From positions 124,001 to 188,000 of the forward strand of contig JAACJK010000114.1 in NCBI GenBank assembly GCA_013368325.1: DNA of 64,000 nt. The letters run 5' to 3'. Of the stretch, positions 10,529-22,466 are shown piece after piece. Origin of the DNA: Ephemerocybe angulata (taxonomy: Eukaryota > Basidiomycota > Agaricomycetes > Agaricales > Psathyrellaceae). Under the pieces are notes generated by a model that worked only from the letters and a program-made list of their open reading frames with translations, had not been told where the DNA came from and searched no databases. Position numbers and translations under genes: made by a program. Numbering within the stretch: the stretch's first letter is position 1; every line of letters starts with the position of its first letter.

Positions 10529-13500
10529 TTACCTATTCCTCCCCGGCGGGCGCCTAACTCTGCCGACACCCACTAAAACCCCCATGTTCGTTGCCCAATC
10601 GGGCGGCAGGGCGCTCGAGGGAGCTTCGTCGAGAACCGTGTACCAGGTTCGTTCGACTAGTTTCCTATTGAGTGCCTTTTTGCCGTATGACCGGTGGTTT
10701 GTCAGGACTCGGTCGTTCCGCAGCCTGACGTTGACCGCTCGTAGCAGCCTGTTCCGTACTTCGGGTGGTGGGAGTATCTTCGTGGGGTCGCTGCCCTTCC
10801 CGATTCTCCAATCGCATCTGTTAAGCCATATCGCGTATACAGTCTCAGATAAGAGTATCCTGAACAGGCGCGTCGCGCCTGTGATCATCTTACCTCGTTC
10901 GTCTTTAATCTGGACTAGCCCCACGCCCATGACAGTTCCCAGGGTAACGTAGGGTTTTGTCTTGCCCGTTCGATCCCATAGCTCGTTGAACACTTGCCAG
11001 GCGGTTTCCTGCCCGGATGCCCGACACTCGAAGAGGATGTGCGCCATAGACTCCACGGGGGCTTGGCAAAGGCTGCACGGCATTCGCGCGGTTAGGGGGT
11101 TGGAGTCGATCTTTTCCCAGTAAGCGCCGATTTTATGGCCTTCGTGCACTGTTTTCCACAGGAACACCTTAGCTTTCTTAGTGAGGACAGTGCCCTTCCC
11201 CAGCGAGTCCCATATGGCAGACTCCAGAGGCTTCTCTCCATTTATCTCCTCTATAACTGACTGGATAGTGTCGATATTTGCTTCCGTCCGCGCTCGGATG
11301 TGTTTGTCAGCCCGGCGTCTAATTGCACGGTAGAGCAGGGACTGGGTCGCGGTGGCGAGTCTTACTCCGGCGCCTTTGATGAACACCCCTTTGCGTAGGT
11401 TCAGCTGGTCGGGCACCTCTTTCTCTGCGCCGGTCGCTGCGAGCGCGTCTGCAGCGTCGTTCCCCGGGTCGCCACTGTGGCCCTTAACCTTCCTTGTACG
11501 TATCGTGCTGCTGGACGCGAGGACTTCGCCGTACATCGCTGCGAGGACTGACTCGTTCTTGCAGTTCGTAAATCCCTCGTCCGCCCAGCGGGGGAGGAGG
11601 GTCGTTAGGGCGTCAATAGTATATTTGGAGTCGCTAACAATGTCGAGGTACTGGACGCGGGGGTTTTTCTGGATCGCGACAAGCGCGGCGACGAGCTCGC
11701 CCACATTATTTGACGCCATCGCCGTTGGGATGCGAATAGCCTCATTCCTGGCTTCGTTCTCGCCGTACCAGATTCCGCTCCCAGCTCGGGCACTCGCAGT
11801 GCCGTTGCCTGAGCATGATCCGTCTGTGTAGACGGTTGTTCGTGGCGTGTCCCATGCCGGGAGGAGCGCGGGGGCGATGTCTGCGGTCTGTAGGGTCCGC
11901 TGCTCCTCCTTCTTCCAGTCTACGAGTACTCGGATGTGGTGGGTTGGGTCCCCGTTCTCCGTCACGGTCCTGTTCCACGTCTCCTTGAAGCCGTCGATTG
12001 CTTCGGGGTTAGGTGCGGTGCGGTGGGGGACTTGATTTGCGTCACTGCGGGGGTCCCAAACTGCTGCAAGGGAGTCGAGCTTGGTCGACGCGTTCTTTCG
12101 GCATTCGATAGGGTTGTCGCAGCCGGTGAGTCTGTCATCATAGCAGGAGTAGCAGTCGCACGTCGGGGTCATCAGGTGGTCAGGTGCGTCGTTCTTGCGG
12201 GCGTGGTCTACCATTTGCTTCGTGGTGGAGAAGTGATGGATTTTCTGTTGGCATACGCCCCATTTATCGCCGTAGAGTGCTCTTGTATCGGGACGCCGCC
12301 CAATATGGTACCAGAAGGGCATCGAGTCCCGTAGTTCGGGTGTAATGGTCATTGGCGCGCATTGTGCGTTGTATTTTGCGGCCACCGACAGCATGGTCTT
12401 CAGAATGGGAGGGAGGGACTTTGATTGGAGGAATAGTGTTGTTTTGGCTTTGGCTTGGCCCAAAAGCCGCGGCTTTGGCCTGGCCCACCATGGCCCCGGC
12501 TCACTCAAAACTTGAAGCCGGGCCAACGGAAATCTGAGGCCGGCGGCCTGGCTTGGCCTTGGCTTAAGCCGGGGCTTGTGTATACAAAAAACTTCACAAA
12601 ATTCACTGATATTCCATACAAAGTACATAGCCTAAGTACTAAGGTCATCCTCATCTTCATCACCCAGGCCAGCATCCCATACACCAGGTTCTATCTCCTC
12701 TTCCCACTCAGCATCACCGTCGTCATCTACAACCTCAAGTTCAGCCTCGGTAACACTACTCAAGCCTTCTCGGAAGATCACATCCTTCCGAAGATGGCAC
12801 TTCATAAACTGAAGCGCCTCCACGAGATCAGGAAGGAGCCGGTTACGGCGCTTGCTGATCGTGATTCCCGCGGCCGAGAATGCGCGCTCGCTCGACACCG
12901 ACGATGCCATAATGGCAAGGTGGTCTCGAGCGAGGGAAGCCCATGTTGGCAGGCGTCCTGCATTGTCCTGGAAACGGATAGGTAAGAAAGAATAACGTAT
13001 ACAGGAAGTGAAAGAACATACCGCCCACCATGACAAAACTGATTGGCCGGAACCAAGAACATCGTTCTCATCCATGTACGCGTCGAACTCGTGTTGCCAC
13101 GGCTTGTCGTGGGTGACGGGCGTGGGGACAGCGGGGGCCGTGTCTTCGTTGTCCGAGTCCACATCTTCCATCCGAGAGGGTGCCGTCGTCTGGGTAGGCT
13201 GGGAATAGACCGGGGATGATGTGCCGTAGAGTTCAATATAGCGCTCCTTAAACTAAGGAGCTGGGGTTAAAGAGTATCTAGGCAAGAGAAGAGAAGAAGA
13301 GACTCACAACTTCCAACGTGTTCTTCCGTGCATCTAGCTCCAACTCCTGTGACCAGTTCTTCTGAAAATAAGTCGTCTTGACACTGGGATCAAGGACTGG
13401 GGTTCGGTTAGACGTGACATGAGAAAAAGATCTGGGTAGCATGAGTAGTACGTACTCATGGAAACGTTGTACGCCGAGCTCGTCGATGTCCGAGCGTAGT

Positions 13501-16500
13501 AATCGGAGACCTTTGCAGCCCCGGCCTCAAGTGCGTCCCGGTAGTGGGCATTCTTCGGTTTCTTCGCGCGTGATGACCAGGCCTTGTAGAGCTTCTCGAG
13601 CGCGGGGAGGGTGTTATGAAGAACAGGTTCGGTTTCTGATGAGAATGCTTGTTGGGATTCATCAGCGTGCTGCCCGTATCAACAGCAGTTAGCAAACGAC
13701 GACGAACATGACGTGCACAATGTATCACGTACCTTCAACAGGCTTGTAAACTCTTCCACCCTTTTCCACTCCTCATCCGTCAACCGAAGCGCATCGATCT
13801 TGGCACGCTTGTCAAACGAGGGCTCTTCACGCGCAATTTCGTATATGAACTCGTCCGTGTACTACCCAAGACATCATGAGGCATAGAAACGAGCAGAGGA
13901 TGAGGTACATACCTCACGTAACTCCAGGCAGCGTCGAAGCATGATGAAGGATGATGCCCATCGTACCTTCATGTCGAGAAGGAGAGTGCGAGGGGACTTG
14001 ACGCCTTTCCGTACTTGAAGATCCTTGAACAGTGCGGTTCGCTTTGCAGACGACCTGACCTGTGGTGCGATAGAAGAGGTCAGGACATGAGTTTAGATGC
14101 CAGCATGCATCACGTACCTTGACTGTAGCCGAGCGAACGAGTCCTACCTCGTCTCGCTTTGCGCCTAACGCTCCTTCCGTCTCGAGTGCAGCGTCCAAGG
14201 ACCCGGCGTTGGCGGGATCATAGTGCTCCGTCTTGCTGTAGGTCGTGAGCACGGCTTGGGTGGCGAGATTAATGATGTGGGCGAGGCACCGTATGTGCGA
14301 TGCTTCGTAGTCCCAAGGCTTGAGGTTCGGGTGGTCACGAGCACGGCGGCGGTTGAGGTGTATTGCGAATTGTTGAAGCATGGTCGTGTTGTTGCTGGCG
14401 TTGTCGCAGGTGATCCAGCCGACCTGTTGGATATCAATTGGGCGCCGGTGGGAAAGGAGAGGAGACGTTACCTTGTGTGCAATGCCGAGTCGCTTGACTA
14501 TGTTGTACAGAGCCTTCCCCAGCCGAACACCGTCGTGGGCAGTGTTCATCACCGTAAAGCCCACCAACGCACTCTCCAGCTTCCAGTCCGTCTTCCCCGT
14601 GCCCTTCACCTTCACGTCCTCAACCCAATGAGCCGTAACAGCAAAGTATGCGTCTTGGTTGCTTGCTTGCCACGCGTCGCAGGTGAGACTAATCTTTCCA
14701 CCCACAGCGTCGCTCTATCATGAAATGAATGTCAACAAATGCAAAGGAATGAATGGTATGTACTCACCAGCAACCGTTTACGCAAGTCAGAGAGGTTCTT
14801 CTTGAAGAGTGATATGATATACTTCCGGGTGCGATGGCGGTTGGGTATCTTGACACCTTTTGTGGCCCGGGCAGCGACGGCGATCATGTGTTGAAATCGC
14901 GGGTGTTCGAGCGCTTGGATCGGCTGGTATTCATTCACGTCAGTTGAGACTCGAGAGTCGAGAGATGAACGTACCTGGTCCGTTGATATCAACCACTCGA
15001 CGGCAGCCTCTTGAAACAACTCGTCGGTGAATGGAAGGAGCTGTGGGGTATCACGGATGTGATCGTCAAGAGTCTTCTGCCTCATTCCGGTTTTTGAGGC
15101 CTTCTCAGCTGCGAGTTTCCTTGCGACGACGTGCTTCGGTAACTTCGAGGTGAAGTTGTTCTTGCGGCACCAGGTGTTGTAGCTGGTCTAGAAAGGTAAC
15201 GAATATAAGTAGGTTGACGAGCGAGGGAAAGAATAATAGAACATACCTCATGCTTCGAACCGATGTGGCGACGCAATGTCGTGGCTTCGTTTACAATGAA
15301 CACGGGCCTAGGTATAAGTTTGTGAGTACAGAGAGGGCCAATGGGGTACACAGACTCACTTTTTGGGGTCACCGTTGCACTTGAGACAACGACGATAGGG
15401 CTTTGTCGCCCCCTTGTCATCTGTGACATCCTCCGTGGGAGCGAAGAAACGGTCGATGTCCCGAGTCGCGCTGAGCTTCACTACGGGGACCTCAATCTCG
15501 CTCGACGACGACTCGCCGTCATCATCGACCTCGATAGGATCAGCTTGAGGGTCGGCGCTTGGTGTGGTGGTGTTTTTTGACTTTGATTTGCCTTTCTTGC
15601 CGTTCTTGGAGCCACCTTGATACCTCGATGAGCACGCGGAACAGGTGCAAGGTAAGAAAAGGTGGTACATACTTTTCTTCTTCGTTCGGCGGCCTTTCTT
15701 CCTCGGTGGCTCGTCCTCACTCTCCTCGTCACTGCTTTCCACCACGCCTACGGTACTCTATCAATTCAATGGTCATGCGGCCGAATGCAGAGTACGTACG
15801 CTTTTTTCCTTTGTGAAGGGTTTTCTTCTTCTTAGTTGATGGCGCAGAATCGTCGTCGTCGTCGTCGTCGCTGTCGAGCTCGATGGGCGTCGGTGACCGC
15901 TGAAGAGAATTGGCCGTGAAAAGAGAAGTGGGAGGAGGGGATGCGCTGGCAGGTGGTGGGAGAGAAGAAACAGGCTGTGCTGTTATGGCAGCGGCTGCCA
16001 CGCGCTCTTTCGCCGCAGCAGCTTCCCTTGCGGCAGCGATCGCACGGGCATCTCGGTGGGAATCCGTTGCGGGAATGGCGTCGTTGGAAGGGTCAGCCAC
16101 GCGTGAGCTGGGAATAGCCACACGCTTGCGCTTTAGAGGATTCTCTGGATCCGACATTGCGAGTTGTCGGAGCTCGGGGGATGGGGGATTCTTGAATTGC
16201 AGTGAACTTTGACTGCGCAGGTGGCAGGTAAGGTTTGGGGGCCCACTATCCCTGAACCTTATTTTGTCAGTTGCAGTGGGCTGGCTGATGGAACACATTG
16301 TAGTCTACCTTAGTAAATATATAGTGTATTGAAGCGAGCAATAGGATTTTTGTTACAAAAAATGAGCGGGATGAGTGACCGGCAAAAATCGGAGTTTGAA
16401 AGCGGCTTAAGCCGTGGCTCCGGCTCTGACAAATCTTGATGCCGGGCCAAAGCCAACTTTGGGCCAGCGCCTAAATGCACGACGGCCTTGGCCTGGCCTG

Positions 16501-19500
16501 GCCTCATCAGGGCTTGGCTTTGGCTGGCCTCTGGCTTAAGCCGAAGCCATAACATCACTATGGAGGAATACCCGCCACTGTTGTGTGAGTGGGCTCTTCA
16601 GGAGGCTGAGTGCGACATTTTGGAATCTGGAGACCGCGGCAGCTGCCACAAGGGGCTCGGCTACGCTTACCCAGACTGGGCGCCTATCTGCCGGGGCATG
16701 GTACCTCTGCAGTATCATGAGCGCGATGGCTTCATTCCGAGACCGGAGGTCGATCAGCTTAAACCCGCCTTCATTCAGCGGGGCCTTGAGCGTTGCAATT
16801 GCAACTGCGTTATTAACCCTCGCTCCATTTTTGTCAAAGACGAAGTCGTCAATTATCTTTTCGAGGGCGAGCACTATCTCCTCCGGCATACCTTGTACCC
16901 TAGTGAGGTATTGCGTGAAGCTCCCGACTATCGCTGTGGCAGCTCTGCATCTCCCGGCAAGGGTAGGTCTGTGACGGCCCCATCGCCCGAGAGTGGCCTT
17001 CACTTTCTCTAACGTGGGCTGCCAGACCTCGACTTGTTTAAACCCGTAGCCATAGTAGCTACCGAGAAGTCGGACCATTTCGCCTTCTCCTGCGATGTGT
17101 ATCTCGGGCGGGACTGGCTCGCTATCTGGGTGGTAGCGACGCATCCGGTGCATTTCGGTGCGTTGCCTTTTTGATCCAAGCGGGATAACAACGGTCTTCT
17201 CAATATTAAACCTTGCCCCCGAGGCCGCGCACCATCGCTCGAGGAGGGCGAAGAGTAGGGTGAAGTCGTCGGTCTCTCCAAGGTACACCGTCGTGTCGTC
17301 CGCAAAGAGCTTGGCGAGAACCGGTCGCTCTAGACCAGGGAAGTCCAGCCCCTTCACCGGCGACTGACGGATTGCTTCAGCGAGGGACTCTATTGCGAGA
17401 TTAAAGAGGAGGCACGACAGGGGGTCACCTTGTCGCACCCCTCTCGTGATTCGGAATGGGTCTCCGATTTCGCCGTTCAGGATGACCCGTGTGTGGGCCT
17501 CGGTGTATAGGCTTCGTATAGAGTTGATGAAGCGGTCGGGGAACCCAAGTCTCTTAAGCGTCCTCCAGAGGAAGTCGTGGCGAATGCGGTCATAAGCCTT
17601 CTCCTGGTCAAGGCAGACGATAGCGCCTGCTCTTTTCTCAGCCTCGCATCGGTGGATGACAACATGGGCGAGGTCGGTCTGGTCGTGAATTGACCTCCCT
17701 CTCATAAAGCCAGCTTGGTCGTCATCGACCAAGTCAGGAGCGACATCAGAAAGTCGGTTGGTCAGGGACTTCGTCATAATTTTATAGTCCGTGTTGAGGA
17801 CTGTAATGGGGCGGTAGTTGCTTATGTCGGTGCGTGCCTTCTTTTTGTAAATCGGGCACATCCAACCATCAGCAAACCCAGTCCCGGGTTCAATGCCATT
17901 GACCTCTATGTCATTTACTACAGCTGTGAGAGCCCCAACAACATTGAAGGCCTCACCGCCGGTTTTGGATGCTTCGCAGAACTCGAGGTCTAGCTTCTTC
18001 CAGATTTCAACTGGCAGTCCATCGAGCCCGGGGGCCTTGCGGTTAGGGACTTGTTTGAGCGCGTTACGTATCTCGTCCTTGCTGATAGGTTCAGAGAGTT
18101 TGTTAGCCATGTTACCAACAACCCGGGGTTTTAGAACGGAGAGTGCACCGTCAATGCGGGCCTCGATGAGCCCGTCGTCCTCCGGCCTGTCCTCGTCCCC
18201 ACTCTGTTGTAGGGAGTCGTGGTGGCGTGTGGCTATCCCGGCCATCTCCTTGGAGTTCAGGGTGTACTGGGGTGGCTCAGTGTGGGGGATTTGGAGGGAG
18301 TCAATGGTGTCCCTCGGACGCTGGAGACGGTTCAGCTGGTAGTCGTACTGGCTGTTCGTCTCCCCCTCGAGGTGGTGTCGAGCTGCTACTTTCTCTCTCA
18401 TCCGGAGAGTTTTCGTCTCTTCAATCCTCTGTATCGCAGCATTGATTTCGTCGAGTTGGCGGGTGGACTCCGCAACAGGTAATGTCCCTTGTGCTATCGC
18501 AGCGAGTGTGGTCTTCCGCCTTTTCCTCCACCTGTTCAGGTTCTTGTTTAGGTTGGCCATCTTCGTCCGGGCAAGGGTGTTGCCGAGAGTGAGAATATCT
18601 CCCTTCAGCAGAGCCCATTCTTTCTGGAGGCCCGTTGCTATCCGCGCCTGGCGCGACTTTGCGAGCTCGGCGATTTTTGCGAACGCCTCCTTGTCATCAA
18701 GAATAAATTGCGGCAATGTCTGCCGGCCATTACCCATAGTCGGGGTTCCCTCAGGTGCGACCTGTACGGAGACTACATAGTGGTCAAGCTTAGGTATTCC
18801 AGAGGTCCGGATTGTCCATTCTCTTGTGGAGTCCAGCATGGCGGGGCGCACGTATATTCGGTCAATACGGGAATGGGAGTTCTGCTGTAGCATATGTTGG
18901 GTAGCATACGTGAAGTCCCGTGCCCCCATGTTTTCCTGCCGCCAGCCATCGACGAGCGCATGGCGCTCGCGGAATTTGGTGAGTGCATTTACAACCCCAG
19001 CAGCATCTGCGTGGCTGGGGAGTCTGTCTTCTCGGGAGTCCACCATGTTGAAATCACCCAGAAGCATGTCGAGTTTGGGTAGGTCTCGGTCATCATGCCA
19101 CCTCTTGTCTAGGTCCTCCCAGAAGCCCATGTTCAGTGCATCGCTCCCGGAAGGTGCATATACGCACAGAATATGTAGTTTCCGACTATTCTTGCACGCA
19201 AGCGAGAGGAGAAGGGCTTTGCCCTCTATGATTGTCTGGGTTTCACTATCATCCCAGTTCGTAGTGTACTTATTCAGAATAATAGCTACACCGTCGCGAG
19301 ATGAGTCGTTCATAGGGTGGGCTGTGTTTACTATGTGCAGCCGTGGGTAGCGGGCCCGAAGGTCATCCGCTCGTGCCTCTGTGAGGTGCGTCTCCTGAAG
19401 GGCGAGTACTCCAATTCCTCGGTCTCGGATCAGCTGGTTTATCTTCTCCCACTTGACATCTGTCTTATGGGACGCGCCCCCGTTCATGTTGAGGGACGCG

Positions 19501-19913
19501 ATTCTGACGGCCGCCCGGGAGTTCTTCTTCGGGCGTCTACGTCGTGTTGGGTGGGGTGGCAGGGTCTCGGCTTCAGGTAGGTGCGGTCCTCCTGCTATAG
19601 GAGCGACCGCCGGTACCTGCTCGATATCCGCTGATTCACCATCTGCCCGGGGGGTCCGTCTGCCGCCATTACTGGCAGCATTTCGCGACCCGCCTACCTC
19701 GGCCGAGGTAGGTGGATGTCCATCGACCCCTCTGGGGTCGTCGTCGGGAGCGTCTTGGACGAAGCGCGGCCTCCCTCCTCCTCCAGAGTTGCGAGTGCCG
19801 TTATGTTGGGTGGCCCGTTGGGGCGGGTAGTCGTGTAGTCGTTGTTCTGGTAAATCTTCTTGTTGTGCTTGCATTGTTGGTTTGGGGTCACTTTGGGTAA
19901 CTGTTGTGGTCAT
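10529..19913 (-). CDS. LINE ORF2: endonuclease-reverse transcriptase-RNase H, split by a hAT insertion
   Basis: The coding parts are 19913-16561 and 12425-10529. With the hAT and one copy of TGGAGGAA left out, they join in frame (1,749 residues) with no stop. Start: ATG at 19913, since upstream sequence is a GGA repeat giving only poly-Leu. Domains: a low-complexity N-terminus to about residue 135; an APE-type endonuclease at about 136-370 (LALQETHL, LLGDFNM, LDHY); reverse transcriptase at about 580-880 (GFMRGRS, LDQEKAYDR, TRGVRQGDPLSCLLF, catalytic FADD); RNase H at about 1310-1445 (YTDGS, NNVGEL, VSDSKYT, GHSGDPGNDAAD, so all four acidic residues are present); a CCHC zf-RVT-type finger near 1572. 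It nicks the target and copies the RNA in place. It is inactive as it stands because of the insertion. Confidence 0.93.
12434..16560 (-). mobile_element. hAT DNA transposon, complete, inserted in LINE ORF2
   Basis: The unit is 4,127 bp. The 8-bp target duplication TGGAGGAA lies at 12426-12433 and 16561-16568. The terminal inverted repeats are about 23 bp with few mismatches, both starting TAGTG.TGTT.TGGCTT. Subterminal zones of about 120 bp at each end are packed with GGCTT/AAGCC and GGCC motifs, as expected for transposase binding in hAT elements. It carries one gene, an apparently intact transposase. The 17-bp box GGCCCAAAAGCCGCGGC starts 24 bp from the left end (12457-12473); the same box sits 24 bp from the right end of the 13.5-kb element at 43806-57302. 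Confidence 0.95.
12632..16157 (-). CDS. hAT transposase, 14 exons, apparently intact
   Basis: Exons: 16157-15800, 15747-15673, 15615-15360, 15307-15247, 15187-14975, 14923-14768, 14714-14472, 14423-14118, 14059-13913, 13861-13733, 13669-13456, 13396-13308, 13252-13022, 12967-12632. All thirteen introns are 48-63 bp GT-AG, and phases match throughout to give 937 residues without a stop. Domains: an acidic, Lys-rich N-terminus (nuclear); a BED zinc finger at about 220-250 (CLKC ... RRHIGSKH); an RNase H-fold core with TCDAW (first Asp, about 384) and TCDNASNN (second Asp); and the C-terminal hAT dimerisation block LARDHLAIMASSVSSERAFS (about 838-858), a hallmark of the family. It cuts and pastes elements carrying matching ends. 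An alternative start at 16298 is possible. The third acidic residue was not assigned. Confidence 0.93.
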
Positions 19914-19953
19914 TGAGGCCTGAGTGAAGTGAAGGTCAGGTATCTCACACGGG

Positions 19954-20000
19954 GGAGGGAGGAGGAGGAGGAGGAGGAGGAGGAGGAGGAGGGGAGGAGG
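19954..20000. repeat. GGA-rich microsatellite between LINE ORF1 and ORF2
   Basis: A run of (GAG)n on the plus strand, CTC repeats on the coding strand, sits in the spacer between ORF1 and ORF2. It may affect how ORF2 is translated, but no mechanism can be seen. Confidence 0.6.
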
Positions 20001-20186
20001 AGGGAGGAGTGGAGGGAGGGGGACTACATCTACATTAGATACACAATTAGACTTACTCATACACAGCACATGGTGGGGCGAAGGCTTAGTCGGGTGTAGC
20101 GTGGGAGGGACAAACGCAAGGAGAATGATATTTGTAGGCACTATGTACTTTGAACACAGGGCCTATGGCTACGGAGGGCAATGTAC

Positions 20187-21799
20187 CTAGTATGGTCCGT
20201 TGTAGGCGTAGCCACCACGGCCGCGAGCGCCCCTACCTCCTCCGCGGCCTCCACCAGTGTGGTTCCCCCTCCCCGCGCCTCGGCGGCTGTGGTTGCCGTT
20301 CACGACGGGGCGGGACTTGAAGTCGACTTGGCGCCATCCAGGGAGAGTGGTCCAGGGGCAGTAGTCGGCGGGGTGGGTCGTGCACTGGCACACCTGGCAC
20401 CAGAGTTCGGCTGAGGAGCCGGACGGGAACGCGGTGCCGAGGGAGGTCACGATGGGCTGGGCGCGGATGAGGTCCCGGAGAAACGCTCGGGCGGCTGGGT
20501 CGGTCGTGCAGGGCTCCATCGCAAGGGACCAGATGGGGTGGAGGTCAGAGCGGTTGGCGGGCGGCTGGCGGCAGGTAACTCTGATGGAGTCAAAGAACCT
20601 CGCGAGAGGGTCGGTGCCTTCGACGTCCTGGGCGCGGTTGGTACGGTGTTGGTCGATGAAGCTGCGGACCGTGGCGTTGTTTGCCAGAGCTCCCCGGATC
20701 TCACCACCCAGGACCACCACGTTGATCGGGGTCGACTCGACCGTGATCCCGACGAGGATGGTGATGGTGTGGAAGGTGGGGAGGGGGAGCCGGTGGACGA
20801 AGAGGGTACCGATCTCGGATACGAGGCACGCATCGCGCACGAGGGCGTCGGCCGCAGCGGGCGAGAGGCCTCGCGCCTTCCACCACCAGATCGGGTGCCA
20901 GTTCTTCCTGTTCCTCTGGCTCTGGGGTTCCCCGACGGCGACGAGGAGCGCAGTCTCCTCCCACCTGCCTGATCCTACGAGAATCTTGAGGACGATGGGG
21001 CGGGCGTTCTCGGCTTTGTGGGATGACCAGTCGTTGGCGAGGTTGAAGAAGACGTCGGTGGGCTCGTTCGTGGTGAAGAAGGTGCGTTGCTGGTCGGTCA
21101 TCCTCCGGGTGATGATGCCCTCATCGAGCTCGATGGTGGGGAGGGGTCCGAGGATGGGTTGGAGCGGGGTGACTTGCAGGGCCGGGGCAGCGTTCACCAT
21201 CCCCATCGCCGCAGGGATGGCGGCGGCGGCAGGGGGTTGGGCGAAGGGAACGGCGGGGGGCACTGGGGCAGCAGGGGGCGCGGCGGCAGCAGCAGCGGCG
21301 GCAGCAGCGGCAGCAGCAGCGGCAGCAGCAGCGTTCTGGGCGGCTACGTGGTGTGCGACGTTCATCGCGTCCCGGATGTCCATGTCCGCCTGCGACAGCT
21401 GGGCTGGGGCGGCCGGCGCAGGGAGGGCGTTGGTTTGGGTCGCGTTGAGCCAAGACTGCTGGGTGAGATTGGCGGCGTTCGCGGTCTGGAACAGAGACCC
21501 GGCGGTCGCGGAGGGGTTGCCGTGGGACAGGAAAGGGTTCTCGTCCTGAGGGGCAGGGTGAGTGTGGGTTTGAAGCGGGTACGCCGAGGGTGACTTACAG
21601 CTGGGACGAGCTGGTCCTGGACCATGGCGTCGTCCGAGTTTGACTGGGTTTGGGACGGGTTCACGGCTAGTCGCTTGCTATCAGTCCTCTTCTCTGGGGA
21701 TCTGGAAGCGGAGCGCTTACGGGAGTTGTCGGTCGCGTTCGGCTGGCCTCCAGCAGAGAGGTGGGCGGCAGCGGCGGTGTTTTGGGCGGAAGCGGGCAT
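20187..21799 (-). CDS. LINE ORF1, RNA-binding Gag-like protein, with an intron
   Basis: Two segments, 21799-21599 and 21545-20187, give 519 residues. They are in different frames and join precisely through a 53-bp sequence with GTAAGT at its 5' end and CCCCTCAG at its 3' end (21546-21598). Start: the first ATG after a TTG-initiated extension. The N-terminus has an SR-rich basic patch (nuclear-localisation-like) followed by a Gln/Asn/Ala-rich part, a run of alanines (about 21270-21335) and a folded middle. A single CCHC zinc knuckle (C-x2-C-x4-H-x4-C) lies near residue 455, and the C-terminus is an RGG-like Arg/Gly-rich tail, both suited to RNA binding. It would package the LINE RNA. The stop lies 273 bp upstream of ORF2. 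Confidence 0.85.
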
Positions 21800-22466
21800 A
21801 GTCGTGGGCAATGCGGGTGGTGGTTCTGGGTGGACCGTTTTCGTCTTAAGGTGGTGGGTGAAACCGGGTCAAGATAGCCCTAGGGCCTGATGACCGCCTG
21901 GTTATCGGCCAGGCGTCCGAAAGGGGAGTGGCCGAGCGGGACGTGAGGTCGGGTACGAGTTGGGGGGACCGACTTCATGTGGGCGCAGGCGGTTTGGGTG
22001 CTGCCGTGTCGCCATCCGGGGCGGGTATCTCGAATCCGCATGGGTACGGGCAGCGGGGGGCTGATGTCAGGCCATTAGCTATGTGCGCCGTGTGGGACGT
22101 GCCTGCTTACATGGTGGTGGTGGAGCGGGAACGGTGTCGGCTCACTACCCCTCATGCGACTGTCTCTGTCCGGTTTCAGGGTGCCCTGGGTGCCCGCACA
22201 GGGTTACTGCCACGTAGCACAGTCAATGGGAGTAGAGATGAAGTTTTTGGCGGGAATCGGTGCAGGAAGGCAAGATTCGGCGTATCGTAGCTCGAGAGAG
22301 CTACGAGGAGCAGGCGTAGCCCCGAGCACGACGTGGAGGAGGGGGATCGATCCTACAGATCGTCCGGTACGTCGTTTTTGTGCTCGACCTTGCCCCCACC
22401 GAGCGTGGGAAAGTACGACCAAGATGGTGGTACTGGATCAAGGAGCTCTCCGAATTTTGCTTTCTT

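Larger units (their letters stand above)
10306..22451 (-). mobile_element. Full-length LINE (Tad/I-like) with nested hAT
   Basis: Seen directly: the 15-bp sequence GAATTTTGCTTTCTT flanks the unit at 10291-10305 and 22452-22466. The 3' end, on the left since the element is on the minus strand, ends in a run of 27 A (T on the plus strand, 10304-10330). Without the nested hAT (12434-16560 plus one 8-bp duplicate) the LINE is about 8.0 kb. Order 5' to 3': a 650-bp leader, ORF1 with a CCHC knuckle, ORF2 with endonuclease, reverse transcriptase, RNase H and a C-terminal zinc finger, a 220-bp 3' UTR and the poly(A). An RNase H domain and a knuckle-bearing ORF1 fit the Tad/I clades. Target-primed insertion and an intact ORF2 reading frame suggest a fairly recent arrival. 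Confidence 0.95.

Noticed and set aside
20380..21549. 389-codon plus-strand frame opposite LINE ORF1
   Set aside because: It is the antisense of a GC-rich, alanine-repeat coding region and has no recognisable domain.
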